This document shows positions 19,691-29,372 of a DNA stretch of 32,207 nt, in pieces (positions within the stretch are counted from its first letter, which is position 1; every line of letters begins with the position of its first letter). Position numbers and translations under genes: made by a program. Origin of the DNA: Desulfobulbaceae bacterium. Its GTDB lineage: Bacteria > Desulfobacterota > Desulfobulbia > Desulfobulbales > Desulfobulbaceae. The notes under the pieces were generated by a model. The model worked only from the letters and a program-made list of their open reading frames with translations, did not search any database and was not told where the DNA came from. The stretch spans positions 1 to 32,207 of the forward strand of contig JABMJC010000015.1 of NCBI GenBank assembly GCA_013201405.1, in the 5' to 3' direction.

Positions 19691-20725
19691 TCAGCTCTGC
19701 TTACTCCGGCTGCTGAAGCGGTGCACCGCTTCCACCGCGATTTTTACCTGGTCTGGATCGGTTTCCGGGATAACCCCGTGGCCCAGGTTGAAGATATAGC
19801 CGCGGGCCGCCTTGCCATCTTCCAGCATGGCTGCGATGCGTGCCTCCAACTCTGTTTTGGGCAGAAAAAGCGCCAGAGGATCAAGGTTGCCCTGCACCGC
19901 GTGCGGCCCTACCTGCCGAATGGCGTCGGCCAAAGGGATCCGCCAGTCAATGCCCAACACATCGGCATCCAGACCCGACGTATGGCGCAGCAGGGTGGCG
20001 CCGTGGTTGGCAAAGTAGATGAGGGGAATATCGGTGTGCTTACGCAAATCAGCCAGGATGCTCTGCACATAGGGCAGGGCAAAACGTTCGTAGTCGCAGG
20101 GGGCAAGTGCTCCGGCCCAGGAATCGAACAGCTGCAGCGCCTGTGCACCTGCCTTGGCCTGGGCAATGAGATAGCTGCTGGTACAGGCAGTGATTTTGTC
20201 CAGGATGAGCCGGTAGAGTTCCGGCCTTTGGAACATCATGCTTTTAGTGGCATAGAAGTTCCTGGAGCTGCCGCCCTCAATCACATAGGTGGCCAGGGTA
20301 AAGGGTGCTCCGGCAAAGCCGATCAGCGGCACCTTGAGTTCCCGGCGCAACAGGCGAATGGTTTCCAGAACAAAGGGCATATCCTCGGCCGGGTTAGGGA
20401 TCCTGAGTGCTTCAGCCGCCTGCTGGCTCCGCACTGGTTCGGGAAAAACCGGCCCCTGGCCTTCGTGGAACTCCAGGGGAAGGCCCATGGCCTCCATGGG
20501 AACAAGGATGTCGGAAAAGAGGATTGCCGCGTCAAAGTGGAAAATATCCACTGGCTGCAAGGTAACCTCTGTACACAGGGCGGGATTCTTGCACAGGTCC
20601 AAAAAATTGAGTTTGCTGCGCACGCGCTGGTAATCGGGCAGATAGCGACCTGCCTGGCGCATAAACCAGACCGGAACATGGCTGGTTTGCTCGCCTTTGC
20701 AGGCTTTTAGAAAGGTTGTATTCAT
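19691..20725 (-). CDS. hemE: Uroporphyrinogen decarboxylase
   Basis: PVWFMRQAGRYLPDYQRVRSK, FSDILVPMEAMGLPLEF, GFAGAPFTLATYVIEGG, GNLDPLALF, FNLGHGV. Confidence 0.97.
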   Translation of the reverse strand: MNTTFLKACKGEQTSHVPVWFMRQAGRYLPDYQRVRSKLNFLDLCKNPALCTEVTLQPVDIFHFDAAILFSDILVPMEAMGLPLEFHEGQGPVFPEPVRSQQAAEALRIPNPAEDMPFVLETIRLLRRELKVPLIGFAGAPFTLATYVIEGGSSRNFYATKSMMFQRPELYRLILDKITACTSSYLIAQAKAGAQALQLFDSWAGALAPCDYERFALPYVQSILADLRKHTDIPLIYFANHGATLLRHTSGLDADVLGIDWRIPLADAIRQVGPHAVQGNLDPLALFLPKTELEARIAAMLEDGKAARGYIFNLGHGVIPETDPDQVKIAVEAVHRFSSRSKQS

Positions 20726-20788
20726 GCCGTACCTGGGAAAAAGGAAAGTAAAATAACTGACCTAGTCTACCTGAGGGAGATGGGGACG

Positions 20789-21841
20789 TCAACGACGGGG
20801 TTGATAAGAGCAGAAGGGCTCGGCTGCCAGATAATCGCCGGTCATGGCATAGGCCCTGGCCCGGCAACCCCCGCAAACATTGAGGTATTCGCAGTGGCCG
20901 CAATTGCCCTTGTAACCTTTGAAATCGCGCATCTCCAGCAAGAGCGGCGCTTGTTCCCATATTTCCCGAAAGGACTGTTCACCGAGATTGCCAGCGGCCT
21001 TGGGAAAATAGCTGCAGGGTAAAACATTGCCATCCACATCGATCAGGCAGATGAGCTGCCCGGCCAGGCAGCCCTTGGAGCCACCGGTGGAAAAAGAGAG
21101 GCTGCGGCGTTTGAAACTCGTGCCTTCAGCCTTGGCCCGTTGCAGAACCAAACGATAGTACTGCGGCGCACAGGTGGGGCGCATGAGCAGTTCATCTTCT
21201 TCTTTCTCCACATCATAGTGCCAGTGGAGCATGGCTTCATACTCATCCGGCGGGATAAGCTCGCTCATGATCTCTTCGCCGCGGCCAGTGGGAACAATCA
21301 TGAACAGATACCAGGCAGTGGCGCCCAACTTCTTCACCAGGGGATAGAGCTTGGCTGCCTCGTCCTGGTTGCGCTTGGTAAAGGAGGAGTTGACCAGAAA
21401 GGGAATGCCATGCTCCTTAAAGAGTTCGATTGCCTGCATCACCCCGGCAAAGGCGCCGGTTTGGCCGCGGAAGTTATCGTGCACGCTGGCACTGGCTCCA
21501 TCCAGGCTGAGCGACACCATCTTGATGCCGCTGGCCAGCATGTTGCGACATACCTCGTGGCTCACCAGGGAACCATTGGTGGCCAGACACATGCGCAGGC
21601 CAAGCTCTGTGCCATGGGCGGCAATATCAAAAACATCGCTGCGCAAAAGCGGCTCGCCACCGGAGAGCACCACCACCGGATCAGCATAGCTGCGGATATC
21701 TGCCAGAATGCGCTGGGCCTCGGCAAAGCTGAAATCCGGATGATCGCGCACCTCCAACTCCGAGGCAGAGCGACAATGCACACAGCCAAAGTTGCAGCGG
21801 CGGGTGATCTCCCAGGCTATCCATTTGGGAATAAAATCCAT
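20789..21841 (-). CDS. ahbD: Radical SAM/SPASM heme b synthase (AhbD-like)
   Basis: [14 protein letters not shown] (CxxxCxxC), [25 protein letters not shown]-terminal SPASM cysteines [31 protein letters not shown]; adjacent to hemE. Confidence 0.75.
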   Translation of the reverse strand: MDFIPKWIAWEITRRCNFGCVHCRSASELEVRDHPDFSFAEAQRILADIRSYADPVVVLSGGEPLLRSDVFDIAAHGTELGLRMCLATNGSLVSHEVCRNMLASGIKMVSLSLDGASASVHDNFRGQTGAFAGVMQAIELFKEHGIPFLVNSSFTKRNQDEAAKLYPLVKKLGATAWYLFMIVPTGRGEEIMSELIPPDEYEAMLHWHYDVEKEEDELLMRPTCAPQYYRLVLQRAKAEGTSFKRRSLSFSTGGSKGCLAGQLICLIDVDGNVLPCSYFPKAAGNLGEQSFREIWEQAPLLLEMRDFKGYKGNCGHCEYLNVCGGCRARAYAMTGDYLAAEPFCSYQPRR

Positions 21842-21972
21842 AGGGTGTCCATTGTATTGATAACGAATTACATTGAAAAAATATTCAATGCTGCAGTAAC
21901 AAATGTAGAAATGTTGGCTTCATCGCATATTCATGCCAACCTGCCGAATCTTCGCGCAAACTATCCAATACC

Positions 21973-22010
21973 GTAGGTTGGCGCTGAGCGCAGCGAAGCC
22001 CAACATCTAC
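21973..22010. repeat. Imperfect palindromic REP-like element
   Basis: GTAGGTTGGCGCTGAGCGCAGCGAAGCCCAACATCTAC folds on itself (GTAG..GTTGG / CCAAC..CTAC). It resembles the GTAGGTTGGGC-TTCGCTGCGCTCA-GCCCAACCTAC intergenic repeat seen in many proteobacteria. Confidence 0.6.
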
Positions 22011-22013
22011 TAC

Positions 22014-23177
22014 CTATACCTTTTTCAACTTGTAGGCCATGCTGCCCATGCCAATGGACTGGGCATATTCCATCTGATGAAACCCCCTGGTTTCCGGCCT
22101 GAGCCCGGCAAATTTATCCACGCCAGCACAGTGGTCACCGCAGCCAGGCAAGGGCACCAAGCCCGGGGCTGCCTTAACCAAATCAAAGCAGGCGGTGTCC
22201 AGAGCCACCGGATCCACCGAGGCCAGGATGCCCAAGTCTGGCACCAGTGCCGGATCGCTCCAGCCGGCACAGTCGCACTGCGGCGTCACATTCAACACAA
22301 AGTTAAGATAACACACCCGGCCTTCCTTGCCCTGCACCGCACCATAGGCGTATTCGGTCATGCGCTCGACAAAGGCACTGTGTTCGTCTGGCTGCTCCAC
22401 GCCAATGGCCTTCTGCTTGCACACGGTCATGCACTCGTAGCAGCCAATGCACTTCTTCTTGCTGATTTTGGCTTTTTTCTTGCCCTTGGCCTTACCCTTT
22501 GTCTTACCCTCTTCAACCTTTTTCAGAGAAATGGCCTCTTGGCGGCAGGAATCCAGGCATAGGCCGCAACCAATGCAGGCCTCCTCGTATATCACAACAT
22601 TGCGGCCATGCTGGTCTATTTTACCGGCATAGGAGGCGCAGCCCATGGCCAGGTTCTTGATGGCCCCGCCAAAACCACCCATCTGGTGGCCTTTGAAGTG
22701 GGAGAGTACCACCATGGCCGAGGCTTCGCGAAAGGCCCGGGCAATGTGCACTTCTTTAAAGTGTTTCAAGTCAACCGGCACCAGTTCTTCACTCATGCCA
22801 ATGATTCCATCGGCAATCACCACCGGAGCATTAACCACATAGGGAGTAAACCCGTGTAGGTAAGCTGTTTCCAGGTGATCGACCGCATTGTGGCGCATGC
22901 CATTGTACAGGGTGCAGGTGTCGGTGAGAAAGGGTTTGCCCCCGGCCTCCTTGATCAAATCAATAACCTGGCGGGCAAAGGTGGGATGCAGGTAGGTGTC
23001 GTTGCCCCGTTCGCCAAAATGGGCCTTGACTGCCACCAGCTCGTCTGCGCCCCCGCGTTTTTTGGGTTGCACCAGTGCGGCCAGGCCAACGGCCTGACAC
23101 AGGCGGCTGATTTTGGCCAGCCGGTTGTCGGTGGCATCTTTCACGTGCAGGTCGGCATAGTAAACCGTGGCGCTCAT
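22014..23177 (-). CDS. DUF362 domain-containing [4Fe-4S] protein
   Basis: VAVKAHFGERGNDTYLHP, MVVLSHFKGHQMGGFGGAIKNLAMGCAS, two ferredoxin motifs (CIGCGLCLDSCRQEAI; CIGCYECMTVCKQKAI). Start at MSATVYY. Confidence 0.9.
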   Translation of the reverse strand: MSATVYYADLHVKDATDNRLAKISRLCQAVGLAALVQPKKRGGADELVAVKAHFGERGNDTYLHPTFARQVIDLIKEAGGKPFLTDTCTLYNGMRHNAVDHLETAYLHGFTPYVVNAPVVIADGIIGMSEELVPVDLKHFKEVHIARAFREASAMVVLSHFKGHQMGGFGGAIKNLAMGCASYAGKIDQHGRNVVIYEEACIGCGLCLDSCRQEAISLKKVEEGKTKGKAKGKKKAKISKKKCIGCYECMTVCKQKAIGVEQPDEHSAFVERMTEYAYGAVQGKEGRVCYLNFVLNVTPQCDCAGWSDPALVPDLGILASVDPVALDTACFDLVKAAPGLVPLPGCGDHCAGVDKFAGLRPETRGFHQMEYAQSIGMGSMAYKLKKV

Positions 23178-23685
23178 GTTCGTCTCTCCTGTGTTCCCCT
23201 GTGGGCAGGCCAATATTCAGGAAGGTCTTTTTACAGATCAGGTGCTGGCCGGGCAGCTTGTTCATGGCCGTATGCAGCACAAAAAGCAGTAGTACAAAAA
23301 ATAACACGAGAAATAATATATGGCAGAAGCAAAGCTTTCAAATCATTTCAGGGCGGCTGTGCAGATACAGCCAAACAAGCAAAGAGTCCGCAGGGCAGCA
23401 TACGTGGCATGCAGGCGATTGTCATCCCAAATGAACAGGTGGTAGTAAACAGGCGATGGGCAGGTCACCCGCTGGACAGAACACCACATGGCCATGCTGA
23501 TCTGCGCGGTGGGCTTTGCTGTGCTCAGCGCCAAGCTACGGAGCAATAAAAAATTATACAAAAAATCGGCAGGTTGGGATGAATCTTTGATAAAGTCCAA
23601 CAGCTAAACTTTATCATGGGTTAGTTATGTGGTAGAATTTGATTGCAATACCTCATTGCTCCCATACACCTCAAGGAGGTTCACC

Positions 23686-24165
23686 ATGCAACCGATCACA
23701 ACTGTTCTCACTCCCATTGATTTTTCCGACAATGCTGCAATGATTTTGAAGGCGGCAGCCTATGTTGCCGGCACCTTCAAGGCAGAACTGCACCTGGTTT
23801 TTGTGGTGCAGAATTTCGAAGATTACAGTGGCTTCTTTGTGCCACCGGTCAATCTGCCCAATCTGGCGGAGGAGTTATATGCTTCGGCCCAGCAGCAGAT
23901 GGATACCTTTGTCAGCGAACACCGCCAACATTGCCTGGATGCCGGGGTCACCGGTTTGACGAGCAAAGTGCTGGCAGGCGATGTGGGCGAAGAAGTGGTG
24001 AAATACGCGACCCAAAAAAATGTTCAGCTGATTGTCATGGGCACACACGGCTACAAGGGGCTGGAACGCATCATGTTTGGCAGTGTTGCCGAAAAAGTGG
24101 TCAAGAGTGCACTTTGCGCAGTTATGACCATCAACCCCTATCGGGAAGAAGCCAAGCAATTGTAA
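23686..24165 (+). CDS. Universal stress protein (UspA family)
   Basis: TVLTPIDFSDNAAMILKAAAYVAG and VQLIVMGTHGYKGLERIMFGSVAEKVVKSALCAVMTI; AAGGAGG before ATG 23686. Confidence 0.93.
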   Translation: MQPITTVLTPIDFSDNAAMILKAAAYVAGTFKAELHLVFVVQNFEDYSGFFVPPVNLPNLAEELYASAQQQMDTFVSEHRQHCLDAGVTGLTSKVLAGDVGEEVVKYATQKNVQLIVMGTHGYKGLERIMFGSVAEKVVKSALCAVMTINPYREEAKQL

Positions 24166-24197
24166 AGTGCAACAACCACCGCGCTGTTGTCTGCTGA

Positions 24198-25433
24198 TCA
24201 GTCCTGCAGCAGGCCAAAGAGGCAGCAGGCCGGATGGTCTGCTGCGCTCGCGCAAATCGCGGGGGCTGCAGCGTCCATGGCGCAGAGCCGCTGGAGAAAA
24301 GACATGCCCGGCAGGACACTGAGGCGCAGGCGGCGCAGGGGGGCAGAGCCAGGAGAGGTGCTTGCCGCGTATTCGGCACGGATCAGGTTGTTCCAGGCAG
24401 GCGCCTCTTGGGCAAACAGGTGGGCGGCCCGTTGCAGGGCACTATGTATGGCTGCCTGCCCTGTCATGTCGGCCACCGCATGGATTTGGGTGAAGGCCTT
24501 GAGCAGACCGGGGCAGCGGCTGAGCAAGACCGGGGCTGCGTCGTAATTTTCCCCTTGAGCCGCACCAGGCAGGAGGAGCTCCGGCAAATCTACGCAGCCT
24601 GCTACTCCTGGCTCTTTTTGTTCAGCCAGGCGCTGTTCTGCACGCAGTTGCTCGGCCAACCCCTGTTGCCGGGTAATGTACCATATATGGGCCCAGGGCA
24701 GATCCACCTGTGCATACAGCTTGGTCCAGGCCTGCAAACGCTGGCTCTGCCACGGACTTTGATCTGTGCTGTACATGTTTGCCGGCGATATAGGCGATAT
24801 TACAGGCGATATAGTAGTAGGAGTGGTAGCAGTGGTGGATGATTCCTGCTCGCCTGTCTCACTACCAGTGCCATCACTCTCAGCATGGTCACTGATGTCA
24901 TCACCGGCATCATCAATGTTGTCGTTAAAGGTGGCAATCAGCCCCTGATGTTGTCTGTCGATGCGACCCAGGGCCGCTGTCAGTGCCTCTTCTTCCTGCT
25001 GTGCCTGGTCAGCCAAAACAAGCAACAGCCGCTGGCCCCACAAAAGATCCGCGTTGTTATCTTGCCGCCCCTCCAGCGCACCACTGCGCAACAGCCCGGT
25101 CAGGATGGCGGTTTCTTCCTGGCCAGTCTTGTTGGCCAGGCTTTCCAGAATATACTGCTTGAGTTGCTCGCTGTGCAGGGCCGCGTCGCTGCCACTAATA
25201 CTACTATCAAGCGATCGAACCAGATGCGCCAGGTGTTGGGCTTTGCTGTCAGACAGGGCAGGGGAAAGCGCCAGCAGCCGGCCTTCCTGCATGAGCCGGC
25301 GCAAACCAGCCTCTGCCGGCAGGGAAGCAGGGCTTGCACAAACATGGACAAGGGGTGAAAAAACCGGTACAAGGGGAACAACCCAGCCAGGGCTGGCCGT
25401 ACCTTCTGGAACAATGCAGGCTGCAGGCAACAT
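24198..25433 (-). CDS. Hypothetical protein, no recognised family
   Basis: Uninterrupted 411-codon ORF with GAGAGGAT upstream of ATG. Low-complexity acidic/Thr-Pro linker separates two helical parts. Confidence 0.6.
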   Translation of the reverse strand: MLPAACIVPEGTASPGWVVPLVPVFSPLVHVCASPASLPAEAGLRRLMQEGRLLALSPALSDSKAQHLAHLVRSLDSSISGSDAALHSEQLKQYILESLANKTGQEETAILTGLLRSGALEGRQDNNADLLWGQRLLLVLADQAQQEEEALTAALGRIDRQHQGLIATFNDNIDDAGDDISDHAESDGTGSETGEQESSTTATTPTTISPVISPISPANMYSTDQSPWQSQRLQAWTKLYAQVDLPWAHIWYITRQQGLAEQLRAEQRLAEQKEPGVAGCVDLPELLLPGAAQGENYDAAPVLLSRCPGLLKAFTQIHAVADMTGQAAIHSALQRAAHLFAQEAPAWNNLIRAEYAASTSPGSAPLRRLRLSVLPGMSFLQRLCAMDAAAPAICASAADHPACCLFGLLQD

Positions 25434-25451
25434 ATTATCCTCTCATCTATT

Positions 25452-25832
25452 ATGGCGCAAGAAAGCAAGACTCCTCGGGAAAGTTCACAACGCAACACCG
25501 TTGCACTGGTGCTCACCGGGCTCACCTATCTGCTCTTTCATCTTCGCTTGGGCACAGATGCTGCCACCACAGTCTCTGCCACCCTGGCACAGATGCTGCT
25601 GACTGCGCCCTATGCCATTGGTTTTACGTATCTGCTGCTCTACGTGTACCGCCGCCTGAGTGCAGAGCCTGTGCGCCCGGCCTGGACAAGGGTTCTCCGC
25701 ATCTTTTTTACCATGGGCATTGTCTTTGCCTTTTTTTTCGCCCTGTATGAGCATGGCGGTGGCAGCCCCTTTGACCCGGAAGCCCCTAGCGCAACAGGCT
25801 TTTGGCGGGATGTACTCCAGAAGCTGCGGTAG
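25452..25832 (+). CDS. Small membrane protein, unknown function
   Basis: 126 aa with about two to three hydrophobic segments (NTVALVLTGLTYLLFHL; LLTAPYAIGFTYLLLYVY; IFFTMGIVFAFFFALYEHGG). Confidence 0.6.
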   Translation: MAQESKTPRESSQRNTVALVLTGLTYLLFHLRLGTDAATTVSATLAQMLLTAPYAIGFTYLLLYVYRRLSAEPVRPAWTRVLRIFFTMGIVFAFFFALYEHGGGSPFDPEAPSATGFWRDVLQKLR

Positions 25833-26595
25833 CGTTTGGCATGAGCAGGGAGCCCGGCCCAAGCACGGTACCAGGGCTGGTGACCGAGTTGCAGCCGGTT
25901 TGCACACGGTCGCCCAAAATAGCACCAAATTTCCGCAGGCCGCTATCCATGCGCCGGCCATCCACCGTGACCATCACATTACCGGCAAGAAACCGCAGAT
26001 TGGCGCACTTGGTGCCAGCACCAAGATTGACCTCAACCCCCAGGATGGAGTCGCCTAAATAGGCAAAGTGACCGGCCTTGGCATCGTCTAAAAAAACAGA
26101 ATGCTTAACCTCGGTGGCATGGCCCACCACACAGCGCTTGCCAAGAAGGCAGTGACCGCGCAGATAGGCTGCCTGGCGAATTTCTGTGCAATCACCGATC
26201 AGGGCAGGTCCCTTGATCAGCGCTCCAGGCTCCACCAGCACGCCCCGGCCAATCTGGATGCCTTCGCCCATGAGCACGGCACCGGCCATAATCACCGAAG
26301 CGCCCGTAAGCACGCCGTCTTTACCCTGTACCGCCAGTTCGCCCTTGGCAATGCTGCCGGAGCTGATTTCCCACTGCTCACCAGCAAGAATGCGGCCCTC
26401 GTAAACAATGAGATGGCCGGCCAGGGGGATGCCGTTTCCTTTGGGCAACACACAATTTGCACGCTTTACCTGTTGCAGCTGCGCATGCACGTATTCCTTG
26501 AGCCCTGCAAGCGCTTGCCAAACCTGGCTGCAACCGGTAAACAACTTGGCATGGCTGCAGCGGTCGAGATCGAAAAACGAAGAAGGGGTGAGCAT
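25786..26595 (-). CDS. Left-handed beta-helix (hexapeptide repeat) transferase-like protein, GlmU C-terminal-like
   Basis: Hexapeptide pattern (VIMAGAVLMGEGIQIGRGVLVEPGALIKGPALIGDCTEIRQAAYLRGHCLLGKRCVVGHATEVKHSVFLDDAKAGHFAYLGDSILGVEVNLGAGTKCANL). Confidence 0.85.
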   Translation of the reverse strand: MLTPSSFFDLDRCSHAKLFTGCSQVWQALAGLKEYVHAQLQQVKRANCVLPKGNGIPLAGHLIVYEGRILAGEQWEISSGSIAKGELAVQGKDGVLTGASVIMAGAVLMGEGIQIGRGVLVEPGALIKGPALIGDCTEIRQAAYLRGHCLLGKRCVVGHATEVKHSVFLDDAKAGHFAYLGDSILGVEVNLGAGTKCANLRFLAGNVMVTVDGRRMDSGLRKFGAILGDRVQTGCNSVTSPGTVLGPGSLLMPNATAASGVHPAKSLLR

Positions 26596-26825
26596 GGAGC
26601 CTCCTTGCTGGCCTGCGTACTATTTTTTCGCTGTACTTGTGCTTTGTTTTTTATGTTGGGGAAAAGCACCACGATATATTGGCCAGCCTGCAAGCACAAG
26701 CGAAAAGCTGATTCAGTATCGTATGCCTGCCTTGACTTCAACTGGACGGTGTTTACCTATATTCTGATATTCTAACGGCACGTCTTCTTTATTTATGATG
26801 ACGTGTACCAAATGTATGTAAGGAG

Positions 26826-29276
26826 ATGAGTGTGGATTTTGATGATACCCGCTCTCCCGGTTCGGCTGAAATGGGAGAAGCACCACAGGATCTTGAAATA
26901 CCCGAAGTTTTGCCATTAATGGCGGTGCGGGATGTGGTGGTGTTCAACTACATGATCATTCCGCTTTTTGTGGGCCGCCCCAGCTCTGTCGAGGCGGTGA
27001 ACGAGGCGCTGGCCAGTCATAAACTGCTCATGCTGGTGACCCAGAAAGATCCGACCAAGGACGACCCACGCAGTGAAGACCTTTACCAGGTGGGCATGGT
27101 GGCCATGATCATGCGCACCCTCAAGCTGCCCGATGGGCGGCTTAAGGTGCTGGTGCAGGCACTGTCCAAGGCACATATCCGTGCTGTGCAGCAGGAAAAG
27201 CCCTTTTACCGGGTGGAAATTGAGCTGATCGATGAGCCAGAGGCCGGAGAAGTCACGGTAAAAATCGAGGCCTTGATGCGTACAGTGCGCGAGCAGATGG
27301 AAAAGATCATGTCGCTGCGCGGCCATCTTTCCGCCGACTTGATGATGGTTATCAACAACATCGAAGAACCAGGCCGCCTGGCCGATCTGGTTGGCTCGAA
27401 CCTGCGCTTGAAGGCAGCGGAATCGCAAAAGATTCTTGAAACCATCGATCCAATCGAGCGCCTGCAGCTGGTGGCGGAACAGCTCAACAAGGAGCTGGAG
27501 GTTTCCACTGTGCAGGCCAAGATTCAGTCAAACGCCAAGGAAGAGATGTCGCGCAGCCAGCGGGAATATTTCCTGCGCGAGCAAATTCAGGCCCTACGGC
27601 GCGAACTGGGCGACGACGACGGTTATTCGCAGGAAATTGAAGAGCTGACACGGCAGCTGCGCAAAAAAAGAATGCCGAAATACGCCAAAAAAGAGGCGAA
27701 AAAACAGCTCAAGCGCCTGGAGATGATGCACCCAGATGCCTCTGAAGCCAATATCATCCGCACCTATATCGACTGGTTCCTCGATCTGCCCTGGCGGCAG
27801 TCTTCAGAAGACGTGCTGGATCTCAAGGTGGCAGCCGAGGTGCTGGACGAAGATCACCATGGCCTGGAGGAAATAAAGGATCGCATCCTCGAATTTCTGG
27901 CCGTGCGCAAGCTCAACCAGGATACCAAGGGGCCAATCATCTGCTTTGTCGGCCCGCCGGGCGTGGGCAAAACTTCGCTGGGCCAGGCCATTGCCCGGGC
28001 CATGGGGCGCAAGTTCTACCGACTCTCCCTGGGTGGCATGCGCGACGAGGCAGAAATCCGCGGCCATCGCCGCACCTATATCGGTGCCATGCCGGGCCGC
28101 ATTCTGCAGGGGCTTAAGGCGGTGAAGACCAACAACCCCGTGTTCATGCTCGATGAAATCGACAAGGTGGGCGAAGACTACCGGGGCGATCCCTCTTCGG
28201 CCCTGCTGGAGGTGTTGGATCCGGAACAGAACAACACCTTTTCCGATCACTACATGAACCTGCCCTTTGATCTGTCTAAGGTTATGTTCATCACCACAGC
28301 CAACCGCTCCGACACCATCCCTGGCCCTCTGCTCGACCGCATGGAGGTGATCCAGCTCTCCGGCTACACCCTGGAGGAGAAGATGGCCATTGCCCGCAAA
28401 TATCTCTTGCCGCGCCAGATCGAGTCTTCGGGTATTCGTCCTAGCCAGGTGCGCCTGGGCGACGATATCCTCCAGCGCATCATCCGGCAGTACACGCACG
28501 AGGCCGGGGTGCGCAACCTGGAGCGGGCGCTGGGCAAGGTTTGCCGCAAGATCGCCAGGCGGGTGGCCGAAGGCGGCAAGGGGCCGTATTCGGTGTCGGA
28601 CAAGATGCTGGAAAAATACCTGGGCCCGCCCAAGTTTTTGCCGGAAACTGAAGTGGATACCAGCAACCAGCCCGGCTTGGCCGTTGGCCTGGCCTGGACG
28701 GAGGTGGGCGGTGAACTGCTGCAGATTGAAACCTCGCTCTTGCCGGGTAAGGGCAAGCTGCTGCTCACTGGGCAGTTGGGCGAGGTGATGAAGGAGTCTG
28801 CCCAGGCAGCCCTCACTTACTGCCGCAGCCGCGGCGCCTCGCTGGGCCTGGCTGAAGACTATTTCGACAGCGTGGATATCCATGTGCATGTGCCTGCGGG
28901 TGCCATTCCCAAGGATGGGCCCTCTGCGGGCATTACCATGACCACGGCACTCTTTTCTGCCATCAGCGGCAAGGCGGTGAAAAGTGGCCTGGCCATGACC
29001 GGCGAGGTAACCCTGCGCGGCCGGGTGCTGCCCATTGGCGGCCTCAAAGACAAGGCTCTGGCTGCCCTGCGGGCAGGCATCACCAAGATTTTGATTCCCG
29101 CAGACAACCAAAAAGATTTGGTGGAGATTCCCGAAGAGTTGCGCAAAAAAATAACCTTTTACCCTGTGGCACACATGGACGAGGTTGTCAGCCATGCCCT
29201 GGGCTTGAGCCCACAGCCGCAGTCGCGCAAGAAGCGCTCTGCCCAGTCTGGCGGCAGCCGGGAAAAGGCCGTTTAA
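26826..29276 (+). CDS. lon: ATP-dependent endopeptidase Lon (start could be GTG 26832)
   Basis: [51 protein letters not shown] and catalytic [16 protein letters not shown] abuts the ATG, so GTG 26832 has better spacing. Confidence 0.97.
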   Translation: MSVDFDDTRSPGSAEMGEAPQDLEIPEVLPLMAVRDVVVFNYMIIPLFVGRPSSVEAVNEALASHKLLMLVTQKDPTKDDPRSEDLYQVGMVAMIMRTLKLPDGRLKVLVQALSKAHIRAVQQEKPFYRVEIELIDEPEAGEVTVKIEALMRTVREQMEKIMSLRGHLSADLMMVINNIEEPGRLADLVGSNLRLKAAESQKILETIDPIERLQLVAEQLNKELEVSTVQAKIQSNAKEEMSRSQREYFLREQIQALRRELGDDDGYSQEIEELTRQLRKKRMPKYAKKEAKKQLKRLEMMHPDASEANIIRTYIDWFLDLPWRQSSEDVLDLKVAAEVLDEDHHGLEEIKDRILEFLAVRKLNQDTKGPIICFVGPPGVGKTSLGQAIARAMGRKFYRLSLGGMRDEAEIRGHRRTYIGAMPGRILQGLKAVKTNNPVFMLDEIDKVGEDYRGDPSSALLEVLDPEQNNTFSDHYMNLPFDLSKVMFITTANRSDTIPGPLLDRMEVIQLSGYTLEEKMAIARKYLLPRQIESSGIRPSQVRLGDDILQRIIRQYTHEAGVRNLERALGKVCRKIARRVAEGGKGPYSVSDKMLEKYLGPPKFLPETEVDTSNQPGLAVGLAWTEVGGELLQIETSLLPGKGKLLLTGQLGEVMKESAQAALTYCRSRGASLGLAEDYFDSVDIHVHVPAGAIPKDGPSAGITMTTALFSAISGKAVKSGLAMTGEVTLRGRVLPIGGLKDKALAALRAGITKILIPADNQKDLVEIPEELRKKITFYPVAHMDEVVSHALGLSPQPQSRKKRSAQSGGSREKAV

Positions 29277-29310
29277 ATCCAGCAAGGTTCTTGTTGCTAT
29301 TTGCTGCTCC

Positions 29311-29351
29311 GACTCCCTGCTTTTTTCATGCAAAGCAGGGAGTCTTTTTTT
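29311..29351 (+). terminator. Intrinsic terminator downstream of lon
   Basis: GACTCCCTGCTTT-tttcatgc-loop-AAAGCAGGGAGTC followed by TTTTTTT. Confidence 0.9.
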
Positions 29352-29372
29352 ATATAAAATTCCTGTGCGCAC

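Noticed and set aside
19640-20710. 356-aa ORF antisense to hemE
   Set aside because: hemE is unambiguous on the opposite strand; the antisense product has no recognisable motif.
23214-23685. Possible gene remnant between the DUF362 and universal stress protein genes (85-aa ORF at 23343-23600)
   Set aside because: No motif recognised and poor start context; treated as intergenic.
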